A stretch of DNA of 64,000 nt from Sideroxydans sp. (GTDB lineage: Bacteria; Pseudomonadota; Gammaproteobacteria; Burkholderiales; Gallionellaceae), in contig VMTA01000019.1 in NCBI GenBank assembly GCA_013791855.1, positions 124,001 to 188,000 on the forward strand, given 5' to 3'. Position numbers and translations under genes: made by a program. The notes below the pieces were generated by a model. That model saw nothing but the letters and a program-made list of their open reading frames with translations, was not told where the DNA came from and searched no databases. This document shows, piece by piece, positions 26,849 through 37,157 of the stretch (position 1 is the first letter of the stretch; each line of letters begins with the position of its first letter).

Positions 26849-29206
26849 ATGCAATTCTCCGAATCCTGGTTACGCACCCTTGTGAATCCCTCGCTGTCCA
26901 GCGGGGAGTTGTCCCATTTGTTGACTATGGCCGGTCTGGAAGTGGAGGAGATGACGCCTGTCGCCCCTGCTTTCGAGAAGGTTGTCGTCGCGCAGGTGTT
27001 GAGTAAAGAAAAACATCCCGATGCAGACCGTCTGAACGTGCTGACGGTGAATGTCGGGCAGGCTGAACCGCTGACCATCGTCTGTGGCGCCGGCAATGTG
27101 ACTGTCGGCATGAAAGCGCCATGTGCGCTGGTCGGTGCAAAATTGCCGGGTATCGAGATCAAGCAGGCCAAGGTGCGCGGTATCGCCTCTTTCGGCATGA
27201 TGTGTTCGGATAAAGAGCTGGGGCTGGCCGATGAGAGCGACGGTTTGCTGGAATTGTCTGCAGAGGCAGTCGTCGGCCAAAGTATCCGCGAGCATCTCGA
27301 TCTGGACGATCATCTGATCACGCTGAAACTCACCCCGAATCGCAGCGATTGCTTGTCGGTGAATGGCATTGCGCGCGAAGTGGCGGCGCTGACGAATTCT
27401 CCATTGCAGGCCATCCCTGCAGCTGACTTCGCGCAGACAGGCAGCATAACTCGCAACGTGAAGGTGTCTGCTTCGGCTGCATGCCCGCGCTACACGGGGC
27501 GTGTGATCTCCGGGGTGAACGCAAAGGCTCCCACACCGTCGTGGATGGTGCGGCGCTTAGAGCGTTGCGGCCTGCGCAGTATCAGCGCCTTGGTTGATGT
27601 GACCAACTATGTGTTGCTTGAGCTGGGGCAGCCGCTGCATGCTTTCGATCTGAATAAATTGAGTGGCGATATCGATGTGCGTTTTGCCCTTGCGGGTGAA
27701 AAATTGACACTGCTGAACGAGCATATGGTTGCGCTGCAAGACGATATGCTGGTGATCGCAGACAGCAAGGGGCCTGTCGCCTTGGCGGGCGTGATGGGCG
27801 GCATGGACTCAGCTGTTGATGAGGCGACCAGCGATATCTTCCTTGAAAGTGCATTCTTTGCACCCAGTGTGATCGTGGGAAAATCCCGTCGTCTTGGTTT
27901 CAGTTCCGATTCTTCCTATCGTTTCGAGCGCGGTGTTGATTATTTGGCAACGCAGGTCGCTTTGGATCGCGCAACACAATTGATCCTCGAGATTTGCGGC
28001 GGAGTAGCAGGACCGGTAACAGCAGTGCAGGCTGAGTTGCCATCACGCCCGCCAGTGTTGCTGCGCAGTTCGCGCATCCTGCGAGTGCTGGGCATTGCAC
28101 TGAAGTCCGATGAGATCGCGCAGATACTTGCAAGTCTGGGTATGACATTCCGGCAAAATGGTGATGATTTCACTGTGACACCGCCGAGTTACCGCTTCGA
28201 CATCGCTATAGAAGAAGACTTAGTAGAAGAAGTTGCCCGTGTGCACGGTTATGAGCAGATACAGCCGGCGCCTATTCAGGCAAGCATGACTATCCTGCCT
28301 GATTTCGAAGCTGATCGCCCATTGTCAAAAGTGCGTCAAGCCATGGTGTTGCGCGATTACCAGGAAACCATCAACTATTCCTTCGTTGAGTCGGAGTGGG
28401 AGCGAGACCTGTGTGGAAACACGGCACCTGTCACCTTGATGAATCCGATAGCCAGCCAGATGAGTGTGATGCGCAGCAGTCTGCTGGGCGGCTTGCTGGG
28501 CGCCTTGCGCACCAATCTTGCGCGCAAGCAGCCGCGCGTCCGCATATTCGAGATCGGTGGATGTTTCAAAGCAGAGGCGGGGACTTATTCCCAGGAAGAA
28601 CGATTGGCGGGTTTGGCATACGGCGCAGTGGTCCCGGAGCAGTGGGGAGCAGCTGCACGCAATGTAGACTTTTATGATGTGAAGTGCGATCTTGAAGCCT
28701 TGTTCGCTCCCCGCGCCTTGACCTTTCAAGCGGCGGAGTACCCGGCTTCTCATCCAGGCCGATCGGCTCGGATATTGCTCGATAACATCGCTATCGGTTG
28801 GATGGGCGAACTGCACCCTCAATGGCAGCAGCAGTACGATATGCCATTGCCAGCGGTCTGGTTCGAGGTGCAATTGAGCGCGATCATGCAATCAGTTGTG
28901 CCAAGAGCCGAAGAGATATCAAAATTGCCAGCTGTACGTAGAGACATCGCTGTGTTGGTCGATGAAAAAGTCGATGCACAGGCACTTTTGGACGTATTGA
29001 ATCGTCAAAATGCCCCCTATGTAACAGAGTTGGCATTATTCGATGTGTATCGTGGGCAGGGGGTCGAGGAAGGGAAAAAAAGCCTTGCATTCCGTGTGTT
29101 ATTAAAAGATACTCAGAAGACACTTACAGATTCTGAGATAGAGCCGAGCATTGCCATGCTGGTAGAGGCATTGCACAAAATCGGCGCGAAGTTGAGGGGG
29201 AAATGA
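26849..29206 (+). CDS. pheT: Phenylalanyl-tRNA synthetase beta subunit
   Basis: Beta subunit of PheRS, 785 residues, needed for tRNA binding and editing of Tyr-tRNA(Phe). It starts [21 protein letters not shown]. The tRNA-binding (EMAP-like) domain is followed by B3/B4 editing domains ([24 protein letters not shown]), B5 ([19 protein letters not shown]) and the C-terminal ferredoxin-fold anticodon-binding domain ([16 protein letters not shown]). It overlaps ihfA by four bases. Confidence 0.97.
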   Translation: MQFSESWLRTLVNPSLSSGELSHLLTMAGLEVEEMTPVAPAFEKVVVAQVLSKEKHPDADRLNVLTVNVGQAEPLTIVCGAGNVTVGMKAPCALVGAKLPGIEIKQAKVRGIASFGMMCSDKELGLADESDGLLELSAEAVVGQSIREHLDLDDHLITLKLTPNRSDCLSVNGIAREVAALTNSPLQAIPAADFAQTGSITRNVKVSASAACPRYTGRVISGVNAKAPTPSWMVRRLERCGLRSISALVDVTNYVLLELGQPLHAFDLNKLSGDIDVRFALAGEKLTLLNEHMVALQDDMLVIADSKGPVALAGVMGGMDSAVDEATSDIFLESAFFAPSVIVGKSRRLGFSSDSSYRFERGVDYLATQVALDRATQLILEICGGVAGPVTAVQAELPSRPPVLLRSSRILRVLGIALKSDEIAQILASLGMTFRQNGDDFTVTPPSYRFDIAIEEDLVEEVARVHGYEQIQPAPIQASMTILPDFEADRPLSKVRQAMVLRDYQETINYSFVESEWERDLCGNTAPVTLMNPIASQMSVMRSSLLGGLLGALRTNLARKQPRVRIFEIGGCFKAEAGTYSQEERLAGLAYGAVVPEQWGAAARNVDFYDVKCDLEALFAPRALTFQAAEYPASHPGRSARILLDNIAIGWMGELHPQWQQQYDMPLPAVWFEVQLSAIMQSVVPRAEEISKLPAVRRDIAVLVDEKVDAQALLDVLNRQNAPYVTELALFDVYRGQGVEEGKKSLAFRVLLKDTQKTLTDSEIEPSIAMLVEALHKIGAKLRGK

Positions 29207-29517
29207 TGACATCTACATTGACGAAGGCCGAACTGGCGGATTTGCTGTTTGAGAAGGTCGGCCTGAACAAGCGTGAAGCCAAAGATATGGTGGAAGCGTT
29301 TTTTGAGGAGATCAGGGTGCAGCTAGCCCAGGGTGACAGCGTAAAGCTTTCCGGATTCGGCAACTTCCAGTTGCGCGATAAACCGCAGCGTCCGGGCCGC
29401 AACCCCAAGACGGGTGAAGAGATACCGATCACAGCTCGCCGGGTGGTCACTTTCCATCCCAGCCAGAAGCTCAAGAGCATGGTAGAGACGACCTATCATG
29501 GAACTGCAGTTAACTGA
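29203..29517 (+). CDS. ihfA: Integration host factor alpha subunit
   Basis: DNA-bending nucleoid protein of the HU/IHF family, 104 residues. [32 protein letters not shown] and the beta-arm segment [32 protein letters not shown] are typical of IHF-alpha, including the RPGRNPKT tip that intercalates DNA. Two ATGs (29203, 29206) are possible starts. pheT-ihfA-merR is a standard arrangement. Confidence 0.96.
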   Translation: MMTSTLTKAELADLLFEKVGLNKREAKDMVEAFFEEIRVQLAQGDSVKLSGFGNFQLRDKPQRPGRNPKTGEEIPITARRVVTFHPSQKLKSMVETTYHGTAVN

Positions 29518-29881
29518 TTCCGGCTTGCCGCCGATCCCGGCCAAGCGCTATTTCACGATAGGCGAGGTCAGCGCCCTGTGTGGCGTGAAAGCTCATGTAT
29601 TGCGTTATTGGGAGCAGGAGTTCACACAACTCAAGCCGCTCAAGCGCGGTGGTAACCGACGCTACTACCAGCACCATGAAGTTCTGCTCATCCGTCGTAT
29701 CCGACAGTTGCTGTACGAGGAAGGCTTTACCATAAGTGGCGCGCGTAGCAGACTCGATCAAGCGCATACGCAGGAATCGGACACTGTGCACGCAGTGCAT
29801 GCAAGTTCAGAACTGTCTGCTATGGCCATACCGCAGCTGCGTAGAGAGTTGAGTGACATACTTAAATCGTTGCGCGCCTGA
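29498..29881 (+). CDS. MerR-family transcriptional regulator
   Basis: A 127-residue regulator. The winged-helix MerR DNA-binding domain is at residues 16-85: [27 protein letters not shown], with wing [33 protein letters not shown]. The C-terminal tail is short and lacks the metal-binding cysteines of MerR or CueR, so the effector is unknown. It overlaps ihfA by 20 bases and is conserved downstream of ihfA in many proteobacteria. Confidence 0.9.
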   Translation: MELQLTDSGLPPIPAKRYFTIGEVSALCGVKAHVLRYWEQEFTQLKPLKRGGNRRYYQHHEVLLIRRIRQLLYEEGFTISGARSRLDQAHTQESDTVHAVHASSELSAMAIPQLRRELSDILKSLRA

Positions 29882-29927
29882 TCGCTAAATTCGCTTCAAA
29901 TCGCGCTGCAAAATAAATGTGCTCTGC

Positions 29928-29933
29928 TATAAT
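29928..29933 (+). promoter_or_regulatory. -10 box for tRNA-Pro
   Basis: A consensus TATAAT is followed by ccgcgccctc, ending 9 bases before the tRNA. A -35 box is not obvious at the correct distance. Confidence 0.5.
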
Positions 29934-29942
29934 CCGCGCCCT

Positions 29943-30019
<77 letters not shown>

Positions 30020-30041
30020 GAACAAAAGCAGTTAAAGAAGG

Positions 30042-30061
30042 TCCGGCTCTGCCGGATTTTT
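30042..30061 (+). terminator. Intrinsic terminator after tRNA-Pro
   Basis: TCCGGC pairs with GCCGGA around TCT and is followed by five T. It separates the tRNA from the receptor gene downstream. Confidence 0.75.
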
Positions 30062-30173
30062 CATTTTCGCAATGCGCTGGTTCTGGTCATCTATCCAGAT
30101 TCTTTCAAGGGATTTGGACAATTACTCTACAATTAGAAAAAAATTCAATTTAACCGGCAAGGGGCAGGGCGGA

Positions 30174-32153
30174 TTGATATTTCTTCATAGCAGTTCTCAT
30201 AAGTTATTGCTCGCAACGCTGGCGATGCTGCCGTTTTTCAGCGCGGTTCAGGCTGCCGAGGATTTGGATTCCGAGCAGGCATTCTTTCTTGAGATGCCGG
30301 TAGTGCTGACGGCTTCACGCTTAAAACAACCACTGGATGAATCTCCAAGCGCGATGACAGTGATCGATGCGGAGATGATTCGTGCTTCTGGATTCAGGAA
30401 GTTGTCCGAACTTTTTCGCCTTGTTCCTGGTATGTATGTTGGTAGCCAGAACGGCCACAGTTCCTTCGTTTCCTATCATGGCACCACAGATAACTATGCG
30501 CGTCGCATGCAGGTGTTGGTGGACGGTCGTAGCGTTTATCTGCCTCCATTCAGTTCGGTGACTTGGGACAACATCCCGGTGTTACTGGAGAACATAGAGC
30601 GCATCGAAGTCGTGCGCGGCCCTTCAGCCGCCTCCCACGGTGCGAATTCGACGCAGGGTGTCATCAATATCATCACACGCGAGCCAGGCATACTCGCGCC
30701 GGATCAGCTTACGGTCGCGCAGGGCGGCAATGGGGTGTCTGACCTTTCTGCGATGTTCGGACTGAACTCGTCTGTCATGGATCAGCGACTGAGTATCGCT
30801 TATCGCGCAGACCAGGGTTATGACTGGTCATTGCTCAATGACGACAATCGCACGCGCATGTTAAGCTGGCGCGGTAACTACCATCCCAATGCCATCGATA
30901 ATTTCGACATTCAACTGGGATATAGCGAGGCGACCAGAGGGGAAGGTGTGGTCGGACGAGCGAGCAGTCCGTTCCGTGACACGCAGTCCGCTTACGATTA
31001 TCAGCAGCTGACTTGGACGCGTTCGCTGGATATGGCTGCAGAACTTCGTGTCAATTATCAGCACTCCTATGTGCGGTACGATGATCTCCAGACTCATATC
31101 CCTGAGAGTTTCAGGGCACATCGCCATGACCTTGAGGTTCAGCATATCAGCCAGTGGCATCCAGATAACAGACTGGTGTGGGGTGTTGGCATCCGTTCGG
31201 AGAAGGCAATTTCAGCGCAAATGTTCGTAGTCCCTGCCCCTACGCTGGCTCAGAAGCGGGTGTTTGCCCATGATGAATTGCGCATAGGTGATGCGGCGGT
31301 CGTTAATGCAGGGGCGATGTGGGAAGACGATGCGATGGGCCATAGTAACGTTTCCCCGCGGCTGTCCTTGAATTATCACTTGGTGCCCAATCAGACTCTG
31401 CGTTTTGGCACGTCGCTGGCTTACCGCAGTGCCGCCACTGTGGAAGAATTTGGCAACACGGGCCTCATCGCAGATCATCCTGTCTGGGCTCAGGGGGGGG
31501 TCTTGCCGGAAAAGATGTTGTCTCGCGAGATCGGCTATATGGGGCAGTTCCCGGATATTGGATTGACGGTCGATACGCGTGTCTATGCGGATCATCTCAG
31601 CAAGGTGATCTTCGTCGATCCGGTGATCTTTGGTGCGGTTTACAACAGCTTCAAGAATATGTATCAGGTGGATTTCAGGGGATGGGAGAGCACGCTTAAA
31701 TACCGCTGGAACGAATATGACTTGCTTACGTTCAACTATGCGCGGCAGCATGCGTCTTGTGCTTCAGATGGATTGCCTACCAATCTTTGGCATCCCGCCA
31801 TCCAGGCTGGATATAGCGAGTTGTTGAGCGGCTGTCCCAAGATGGTTCCTGTAAATAGCGGCAGTCTTCTGCTGGATCATAGGCTCGCTACGGGCTTGCA
31901 ACTGAGTGCCGGATATTATTTCCAGGATGAGGTTCAGGTGCTGGATGCGCAGTACGCACAGAGCCCGATGCACAGAGTAGATATAAAAATAACCCGCGCC
32001 TTTGGCAAACGGGATGAAGTCGGTGGAGGAGAGGTGTCTTTGGTGGTGCAGAATCTGTTCCGGGATAGTCATACGGAATATTCGAGCATCCCTCAACAAG
32101 GTACTCCTAACCTCGATCGACGTGCCTATCTGCTCGCCACTTTCCGTTACTAG
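30174..32153 (+). CDS. TonB-dependent outer-membrane receptor
   Basis: Outer-membrane gated transporter or signal transducer, about 659 residues. The signal peptide is LIFLHSSSHKLLLATLAML to AVQA. The plug domain includes VVLTASRLKQPLDESPSAMTVIDAEMIRASGFRKLSELFRLVPGMYVG and the plug end IERIEVVRGPSAASHGANSTQGVINIITREPG. A 22-strand-type barrel follows and ends in an aromatic (FRY). The start is uncertain: TTG at 30174 has AAGGGG upstream and places the signal peptide at the N terminus, whereas ATG 30072 adds 34 non-signal residues and overlaps the tRNA-Pro spacer. The ligand is unknown. The genes for a binding protein and a hybrid kinase follow directly. Confidence 0.88.
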   Translation: MIFLHSSSHKLLLATLAMLPFFSAVQAAEDLDSEQAFFLEMPVVLTASRLKQPLDESPSAMTVIDAEMIRASGFRKLSELFRLVPGMYVGSQNGHSSFVSYHGTTDNYARRMQVLVDGRSVYLPPFSSVTWDNIPVLLENIERIEVVRGPSAASHGANSTQGVINIITREPGILAPDQLTVAQGGNGVSDLSAMFGLNSSVMDQRLSIAYRADQGYDWSLLNDDNRTRMLSWRGNYHPNAIDNFDIQLGYSEATRGEGVVGRASSPFRDTQSAYDYQQLTWTRSLDMAAELRVNYQHSYVRYDDLQTHIPESFRAHRHDLEVQHISQWHPDNRLVWGVGIRSEKAISAQMFVVPAPTLAQKRVFAHDELRIGDAAVVNAGAMWEDDAMGHSNVSPRLSLNYHLVPNQTLRFGTSLAYRSAATVEEFGNTGLIADHPVWAQGGVLPEKMLSREIGYMGQFPDIGLTVDTRVYADHLSKVIFVDPVIFGAVYNSFKNMYQVDFRGWESTLKYRWNEYDLLTFNYARQHASCASDGLPTNLWHPAIQAGYSELLSGCPKMVPVNSGSLLLDHRLATGLQLSAGYYFQDEVQVLDAQYAQSPMHRVDIKITRAFGKRDEVGGGEVSLVVQNLFRDSHTEYSSIPQQGTPNLDRRAYLLATFRY

Positions 32154-32172
32154 TTCCTCGCTTCCCAAGAGC

Positions 32173-33054
32173 GTGCACCGGATCGCCCTGGTCCGGTGGC
32201 TGGTATTGGTTTGCAGCCTGTTCTGCTTCAATACGATACAAGCCTCACCGCTCAAAGTCGCCTTGGCGCTGAGTGAGGAGCGTGAGGTTTATCTTGCTTT
32301 TGAATCGGCATTGCGAAATTCGCTCGACTCCCGTCAGGAGATACAGATATTGCCATCCGGCACCGCCGCGCAGGCAGAACTGATCGTAGCGATCGGTGCC
32401 AAGGCGGCAGACAGCTTCAGTGGTTCATCTATTCCGGTATTGAACGTGATGGTCAGTCGAGCCGGACTTGAGAAGTTCCGGCGGGACAGTCATTCAGAAT
32501 CATCCGGCATCTACATGGATCAGCCTATGGAGCGTAGATTCTCGCTACTCCGTGCAGCCTTGCCTCAGACAAAGTCAGTAGGTGTGTTGATATCGAATAC
32601 GTCACCGCAACTGGCGTCAGCCAAACAACTGTCTTCAGCTTCGGGGTTCAGGCTACAAATTCAGACAGTGTCGACACCTGATCAGCTTGCGAGCAGTCTC
32701 TCGGCGTTGCTGGCCGACAGTGATGTATTTTTGGTCTTGCCAGATGCGGAGATATACCGTTCGGATACCATTCGTAACATATTGCTGGAGACTTACCGGC
32801 AGCAGGTGCCGATGATCGGTTTGTCGCAAAACTATGTAAGAGCCGGGGCTTTATGCGCTGTATATAGTACGCCTATGCAGATCGCCGATCAGGCTGCCCG
32901 AATAGTCTCTCAATTTGCCAGAACAAGGAAACTGCCCGACTATCAGTATCCTCAGGAATTTGAAGTGGCAGTGAACACGCAAGTCGCCCGCTCACTCGGG
33001 CTGACGATTTTAAGTGCAGAGCAACTGCGCAACGAGATCGGGGAGAGACCATGA
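32173..33054 (+). CDS. Periplasmic ABC-type substrate-binding protein (PF04392-like)
   Basis: A 293-residue secreted protein resembling the ABC_sub_bind (TrpX-like) family. The signal peptide is VHRIALVRWLVLVCSLFCFNTIQA. Two Rossmann-like lobes follow, with AELIVAIGAKAADSF, VGVLISNTSPQLASAKQL and FLVLPDAEIYRSDTIRNILLETYRQQVPMIGLSQNYVRAGALCAVY. GTG at 32173 is chosen because it directly precedes the signal; the longer open frame only overlaps the receptor gene. No permease or ATPase is nearby, so it more likely presents a ligand to the downstream kinase than feeds a transporter. It overlaps that gene by four bases. Confidence 0.8.
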   Translation: MHRIALVRWLVLVCSLFCFNTIQASPLKVALALSEEREVYLAFESALRNSLDSRQEIQILPSGTAAQAELIVAIGAKAADSFSGSSIPVLNVMVSRAGLEKFRRDSHSESSGIYMDQPMERRFSLLRAALPQTKSVGVLISNTSPQLASAKQLSSASGFRLQIQTVSTPDQLASSLSALLADSDVFLVLPDAEIYRSDTIRNILLETYRQQVPMIGLSQNYVRAGALCAVYSTPMQIADQAARIVSQFARTRKLPDYQYPQEFEVAVNTQVARSLGLTILSAEQLRNEIGERP

Positions 33055-34967
33055 AGAAGTACGGTATCGAGCGGCAGACGATGACCGTTGCGCTGATTCC
33101 AATATTGATACTGGCCGTACTGCTGGAAACATCGTTCATTCTGGCGCGTATCGCCGATCTTGACCAGGCGCTAAAGGACAGGGCGAGTCTGATAGCACGG
33201 CAGCTCGCATCTTCCAGCGAGTACGCGGCGTTCTCCGGAAATCGTGTTCTGTTGCGGCAACAGGCTGAAGTGGCGCTCGCACAACAGGATGTGACAGCGG
33301 TATTCATACTTGATGCTGAGGGCCAGGTTATGGCCAGTGCAAACGGGGTGACGGACCTGCAAATCATCCCCCCCGATTGGAAAGCAGGCCAGATACTGCG
33401 TGAGGACAGTCGTTCGCTGGCCGTATATCACCCCATTGTGACCACACAGTTATCGTTGGACGATACTGAAATAGCTTCCACCTCTAATATGGGGAGTTCG
33501 CTGGGAGGCGTCTTCCTTGTCTTGGGCAAGCACAGGCTCAACAGCGAAAAGGTTCGGATGGTCTTAATGAATCTGATCCTTACTGCACTAGTGCTGTTGC
33601 TGGCGGTATTGGTGGCGATGCGCGTTGCGCGCAAGATCACGTTGCCAATCATGGGGATGCGCACTGCCGTGCGCGATCTGGGGGAAGGGCGCTTATCAAC
33701 GCGTATCGGTGAGATGCAAGTGCTCGAACTGAACGAGTTGGCGCAAGGCATCAACGAGATGGCGTCACAATTGCAGGAAGAGCGGAACCACTTGAAGCAG
33801 CGCATCGAGGATGCGACGACCGCTTTGCGCAGTCAGAAGGAGCAGGCGGAAAAAGCCAATTTTGACAAGACCCGCTTCCTGGCTGCAGCAAGTCATGACC
33901 TGCGCCAGCCCATGCATGCGCTTGGCCTGTTCATGGGGGAGTTGCAGAATCGCCTCGAGACACCCGAACAACGCAAAATTGTGGAAAAGGTTGAGGAGTC
34001 CGTGACCGCGATGTCCGGTTTGCTGGATTCGCTGCTGGATATTTCCAAGCTGGATGCGGGCGTCATCGTGCCGCAAGTGCAAGAGATAGAGATATCTACT
34101 CTGCTAAGGCGATTGACCGAGGCATACGGGCCCCTGGCCAAGGGAAAATCCATCGAGTTGCGCATTCATACCTCGAATTCCAGAGTGAGGAGCGACCCCA
34201 TCCTGCTCGAACGCATCCTGATGAACCTGTTGGGCAACGCGATCCGGTACACGCAGGAACATGGTTGCGTGTTGCTGGCCTGTCGCAAGCGTGGTGACAG
34301 GTTGCGCTTCGAAGTGCGTGACAATGGCCCCGGCATCCCGCTGGCTGAACAGGAGAATATTTTCAGGGAATTCGTGCAACTGGAGAATACAGCACGCGAC
34401 AGGAGCAAAGGTCTGGGGCTGGGGCTGCCCATCGTCCAGCGTTCGGCCAAACTGTTGAATCATCCCTTGTATCTATGCTCGAGCCCGGGGCGGGGTTCGA
34501 TCTTTGCCCTTGATGTGCCACGCGTCCCCGACTTGAAAGATCTTCTGGCGCAGGGCAGCGCTACCAGCCCCAATCCGGCCGTAGACAGCGAAGGATCATT
34601 CACCGGGCGGCATGTGCTGGTGGTTGATGACGATGAACTGGTACGCAACGGGACGGCTGGGCTGATCGAGGCGTGGGGATGCAGGGTGTCGATGGCTGCC
34701 AGTCTGGCCGAGGCTGAGCGCCAGTTTGAACAGTCGCCATTCGAACTGGTGATCTGTGATTTCCGCTTGCCGGACGGCAATGGGGTTGAACTGGCAGAAC
34801 GCGTCTATATGCAAAGCAAACAGAAGCCGGCTTTCATCCTCGTCAGTGGTGATACCTCGCCTGAAGTGTTGAAACTCGTGGCGGACAAGGGCATGCACTT
34901 GCTGCACAAGCCGGTGCGTCCTGCCAAGTTGCGCGCGATGATGGCTTTTGTGTTGAAGGCTAAATGA
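33051..34967 (+). CDS. Hybrid sensor histidine kinase with C-terminal receiver
   Basis: A 638-residue inner-membrane kinase. TM1 lies at about residues 11-32, a periplasmic sensor at about 33-165, and TM2 at 168-190. Then come HAMP, a coiled coil, and HisKA with AAASHDLRQPMHALGLFMGEL (phospho-acceptor His282). The HATPase has N- and G-box sequences NLLGNAIRYTQEHG, DNGPGIP and GLGLGLPIVQR. The receiver VLVVDDDELVRNG has phospho-acceptor Asp570 in VICDFRLPDG and Lys in LLHKPVRP. The ASHDLRQP box marks the RpfC/FixL-like subgroup that often works with an unlinked DNA-binding regulator. None is encoded here. Confidence 0.92.
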   Translation: MKKYGIERQTMTVALIPILILAVLLETSFILARIADLDQALKDRASLIARQLASSSEYAAFSGNRVLLRQQAEVALAQQDVTAVFILDAEGQVMASANGVTDLQIIPPDWKAGQILREDSRSLAVYHPIVTTQLSLDDTEIASTSNMGSSLGGVFLVLGKHRLNSEKVRMVLMNLILTALVLLLAVLVAMRVARKITLPIMGMRTAVRDLGEGRLSTRIGEMQVLELNELAQGINEMASQLQEERNHLKQRIEDATTALRSQKEQAEKANFDKTRFLAAASHDLRQPMHALGLFMGELQNRLETPEQRKIVEKVEESVTAMSGLLDSLLDISKLDAGVIVPQVQEIEISTLLRRLTEAYGPLAKGKSIELRIHTSNSRVRSDPILLERILMNLLGNAIRYTQEHGCVLLACRKRGDRLRFEVRDNGPGIPLAEQENIFREFVQLENTARDRSKGLGLGLPIVQRSAKLLNHPLYLCSSPGRGSIFALDVPRVPDLKDLLAQGSATSPNPAVDSEGSFTGRHVLVVDDDELVRNGTAGLIEAWGCRVSMAASLAEAERQFEQSPFELVICDFRLPDGNGVELAERVYMQSKQKPAFILVSGDTSPEVLKLVADKGMHLLHKPVRPAKLRAMMAFVLKAK

Positions 34968-35630
34968 TCAGTTCGAGGCCAAGCGTTCCAACGCACTGCG
35001 ATCGATCACCTCGATCTGTTCCCGCCCCAGTTTGACCCAGCCCTGATCCGCAAAGCCTTTGAGCAGGCGGCTGACCATCTCGCGCGCGCTGCCCAGTTCA
35101 TCTGCCACGACCTGATGTGTCAGATGGAGCGGACTGGGACGTGATAGCAACACTGCTGCCAATCTTTGATCCAGCTTCTGGAAAGCGACAGCGGAGACCA
35201 GCTCCATCAGGTCGGTGAGCCGTTCCGCGAACAGGCTGAAGATGTAGTCCCTGAATGGTTGGCAATCCGCCATCAAGGTACGGAACGAGGCGGGCGGCAA
35301 GACGATCATTTCCACATCCTGTTCGACGATGCCGCGTGCGCGGTAGTTGCTGTGGCCGAGCAGGCAGCTGCTGGTCAGTATGCAGCTTTCACCTTCACCG
35401 ACACGGTAGAGCTGCAACTCACGGCCATTCGCGGAAGACTTGATGACGCGCACACTGCCCGAGAGTAACAACGGGAATCCTTGGCAGGGCTGGTTCTCGT
35501 CGAAGATCACCGTGCCTGCCGGGAGACGCATCACCGTCGTCTGGTTGAATAGTTCCGCGAAACGCGCCGGTGCCAGTTCTCGCAACAGCGGGTAGCGTTC
35601 TAGCAGGCGTGTGCTTTCGCTGGCTGGCAT
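34968..35630 (-). CDS. Crp/Fnr-family transcriptional regulator
   Basis: A 220-residue regulator. The cyclic-nucleotide-binding-type beta-roll (residues 18-130) includes GTVIFDENQPCQGFPLLLSGSVRV. A dimerisation helix follows, then the HTH LTHQVVADELGSAREMVSRLLKGF. The FNR iron-sulfur cysteine cluster is absent, and the CRP cAMP-contact residues are not obvious, so the effector is unknown. It lies ten bases downstream of lysS on the same strand, and its stop abuts the stop of the convergent kinase gene with no spacer. Confidence 0.9.
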   Translation of the reverse strand: MPASESTRLLERYPLLRELAPARFAELFNQTTVMRLPAGTVIFDENQPCQGFPLLLSGSVRVIKSSANGRELQLYRVGEGESCILTSSCLLGHSNYRARGIVEQDVEMIVLPPASFRTLMADCQPFRDYIFSLFAERLTDLMELVSAVAFQKLDQRLAAVLLSRPSPLHLTHQVVADELGSAREMVSRLLKGFADQGWVKLGREQIEVIDRSALERLASN

Positions 35631-35640
35631 GGCAGTCAGC

Positions 35641-37143
35641 TCACTCCGGGCGCAGATGCGGGAACAGGATCACGTCGCGGATGCTGGCGGCATCGGTCAG
35701 CAGCATCACCAGGCGGTCGATGCCGATGCCTTCGCCTGCGGTCGGTGGCAGGCCGTGTTCCAGTGCGCGGATGTAGTCGGCATCCTTGAACATCGCTTCC
35801 TCGTCGCCGGCATCCTTGGCGGCAACCTGCGCATCGAAACGCGCTTCCTGATCTTCCGGATCGTTCAACTCCGAGAAGCCGTTGGCGATCTCGCGGCCGA
35901 CAATAAACAACTCGAAGCGCTCGGTGATGCCGGCGTTCTTGTCCGAAGCGCGCGCCAGTGGCGACACCTCGACCGGGTAATCGACGATGAAAGTCGGCTC
36001 GAACAGCAGATGTTCGGAGAGCTCCTCGAACAAAGAGAGTTGCAGACCGCCGACACCGTCCTCCGGTTTGTACTTGGCTTTCAGGTCCTGCAGTTCGCCG
36101 ACCAGAAAATCGCGATTGTTCAACTGCTCATCGGTGAACTGCGGATGATATTTCTGGATCGCCTGCACCATGGTCAGACGGTGGAACGGCTTGCCCAGAT
36201 CCAGTTCCTTGCCCTGATAGCTGATGACTGTCGTGCCCAGTACCTTCTGTGCCACCTCGGCGAACAGACGCTCGGTGAAGTCCATCAGATACTTGTAGTC
36301 ACGATAGGCTTCGTAGAACTCGATCATGGTGAACTCGGGGTTGTGGCGTGTCGACAAACCCTCGTTGCGAAAGTTGCGGTTGATCTCGAACACCTTCTCG
36401 AAACCGCCGACTACCAGACGCTTCAGATACAACTCCGGCGCGATACGCAGATACATCTCCATATCCAGCGCGTTGTGGTGGGTGACGAAAGGCTTGGCCG
36501 ACGCGCCGCCCGGGATGGGGTGCAGCATCGGCGTCTCGACTTCCAGATAATCGTGGCGCGCGAAGAACTCGCGGATCGCCTGCACGATCTTGGAACGGAT
36601 CATGAACGTCTTGCGCGTCTGCTCGTTGGTGATCAGATCGATATAGCGCTGGCGATATTTTTGTTCCTGATCGGTCAGGCCGTGGAACTTCTCCGGTAGC
36701 GGACGCAGTGCCTTGGTCAGCAGGCGAACTTCGGTGACGCGCACCGAAAGCTCTCCGGTCTTGGTCTTGAAGAGCACGCCGGTCGCGCCGAGGATATCGC
36801 CCAGATCGTGATGCTTGAACACGGCATGCGCATCTTCACCGGTGATGTCGTTGCTGATGAACAACTGCATACGTCCGCTCACATCCTGAATGGTGGCGAA
36901 ACTGGCCTTGCCCATCACGCGCTTCAGCATCATGCGACCGGCAACAGCGACAGAGACCTGTTCGGCCTCCAATTCATCTTGTGACTTCTCGCCGAAAGCT
37001 GCGTGCAAGTCGGCAGCCAGATCCTTGCGATCAAAGTCATTGGGGAAGGCGATACCTTTTTCGCGGATCGCCTTCAGCTTGCTGCGGCGTTCGGCAATGA
37101 TCTGATTCTCGTCAACTTGGGGGATATTCTGTTCGGTAGTCAT
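35641..37143 (-). CDS. lysS: Lysyl-tRNA synthetase (class II)
   Basis: Class II LysRS, 500 residues. The N-terminal OB-fold anticodon domain contains [31 protein letters not shown]. The catalytic core has motif 2 [25 protein letters not shown] and motif 3 [37 protein letters not shown]. It follows prfB by 14 bases, the conserved prfB-lysS operon. Confidence 0.97.
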   Translation of the reverse strand: MTTEQNIPQVDENQIIAERRSKLKAIREKGIAFPNDFDRKDLAADLHAAFGEKSQDELEAEQVSVAVAGRMMLKRVMGKASFATIQDVSGRMQLFISNDITGEDAHAVFKHHDLGDILGATGVLFKTKTGELSVRVTEVRLLTKALRPLPEKFHGLTDQEQKYRQRYIDLITNEQTRKTFMIRSKIVQAIREFFARHDYLEVETPMLHPIPGGASAKPFVTHHNALDMEMYLRIAPELYLKRLVVGGFEKVFEINRNFRNEGLSTRHNPEFTMIEFYEAYRDYKYLMDFTERLFAEVAQKVLGTTVISYQGKELDLGKPFHRLTMVQAIQKYHPQFTDEQLNNRDFLVGELQDLKAKYKPEDGVGGLQLSLFEELSEHLLFEPTFIVDYPVEVSPLARASDKNAGITERFELFIVGREIANGFSELNDPEDQEARFDAQVAAKDAGDEEAMFKDADYIRALEHGLPPTAGEGIGIDRLVMLLTDAASIRDVILFPHLRPE

Positions 37144-37157
37144 GATGTGTTCCTGGA

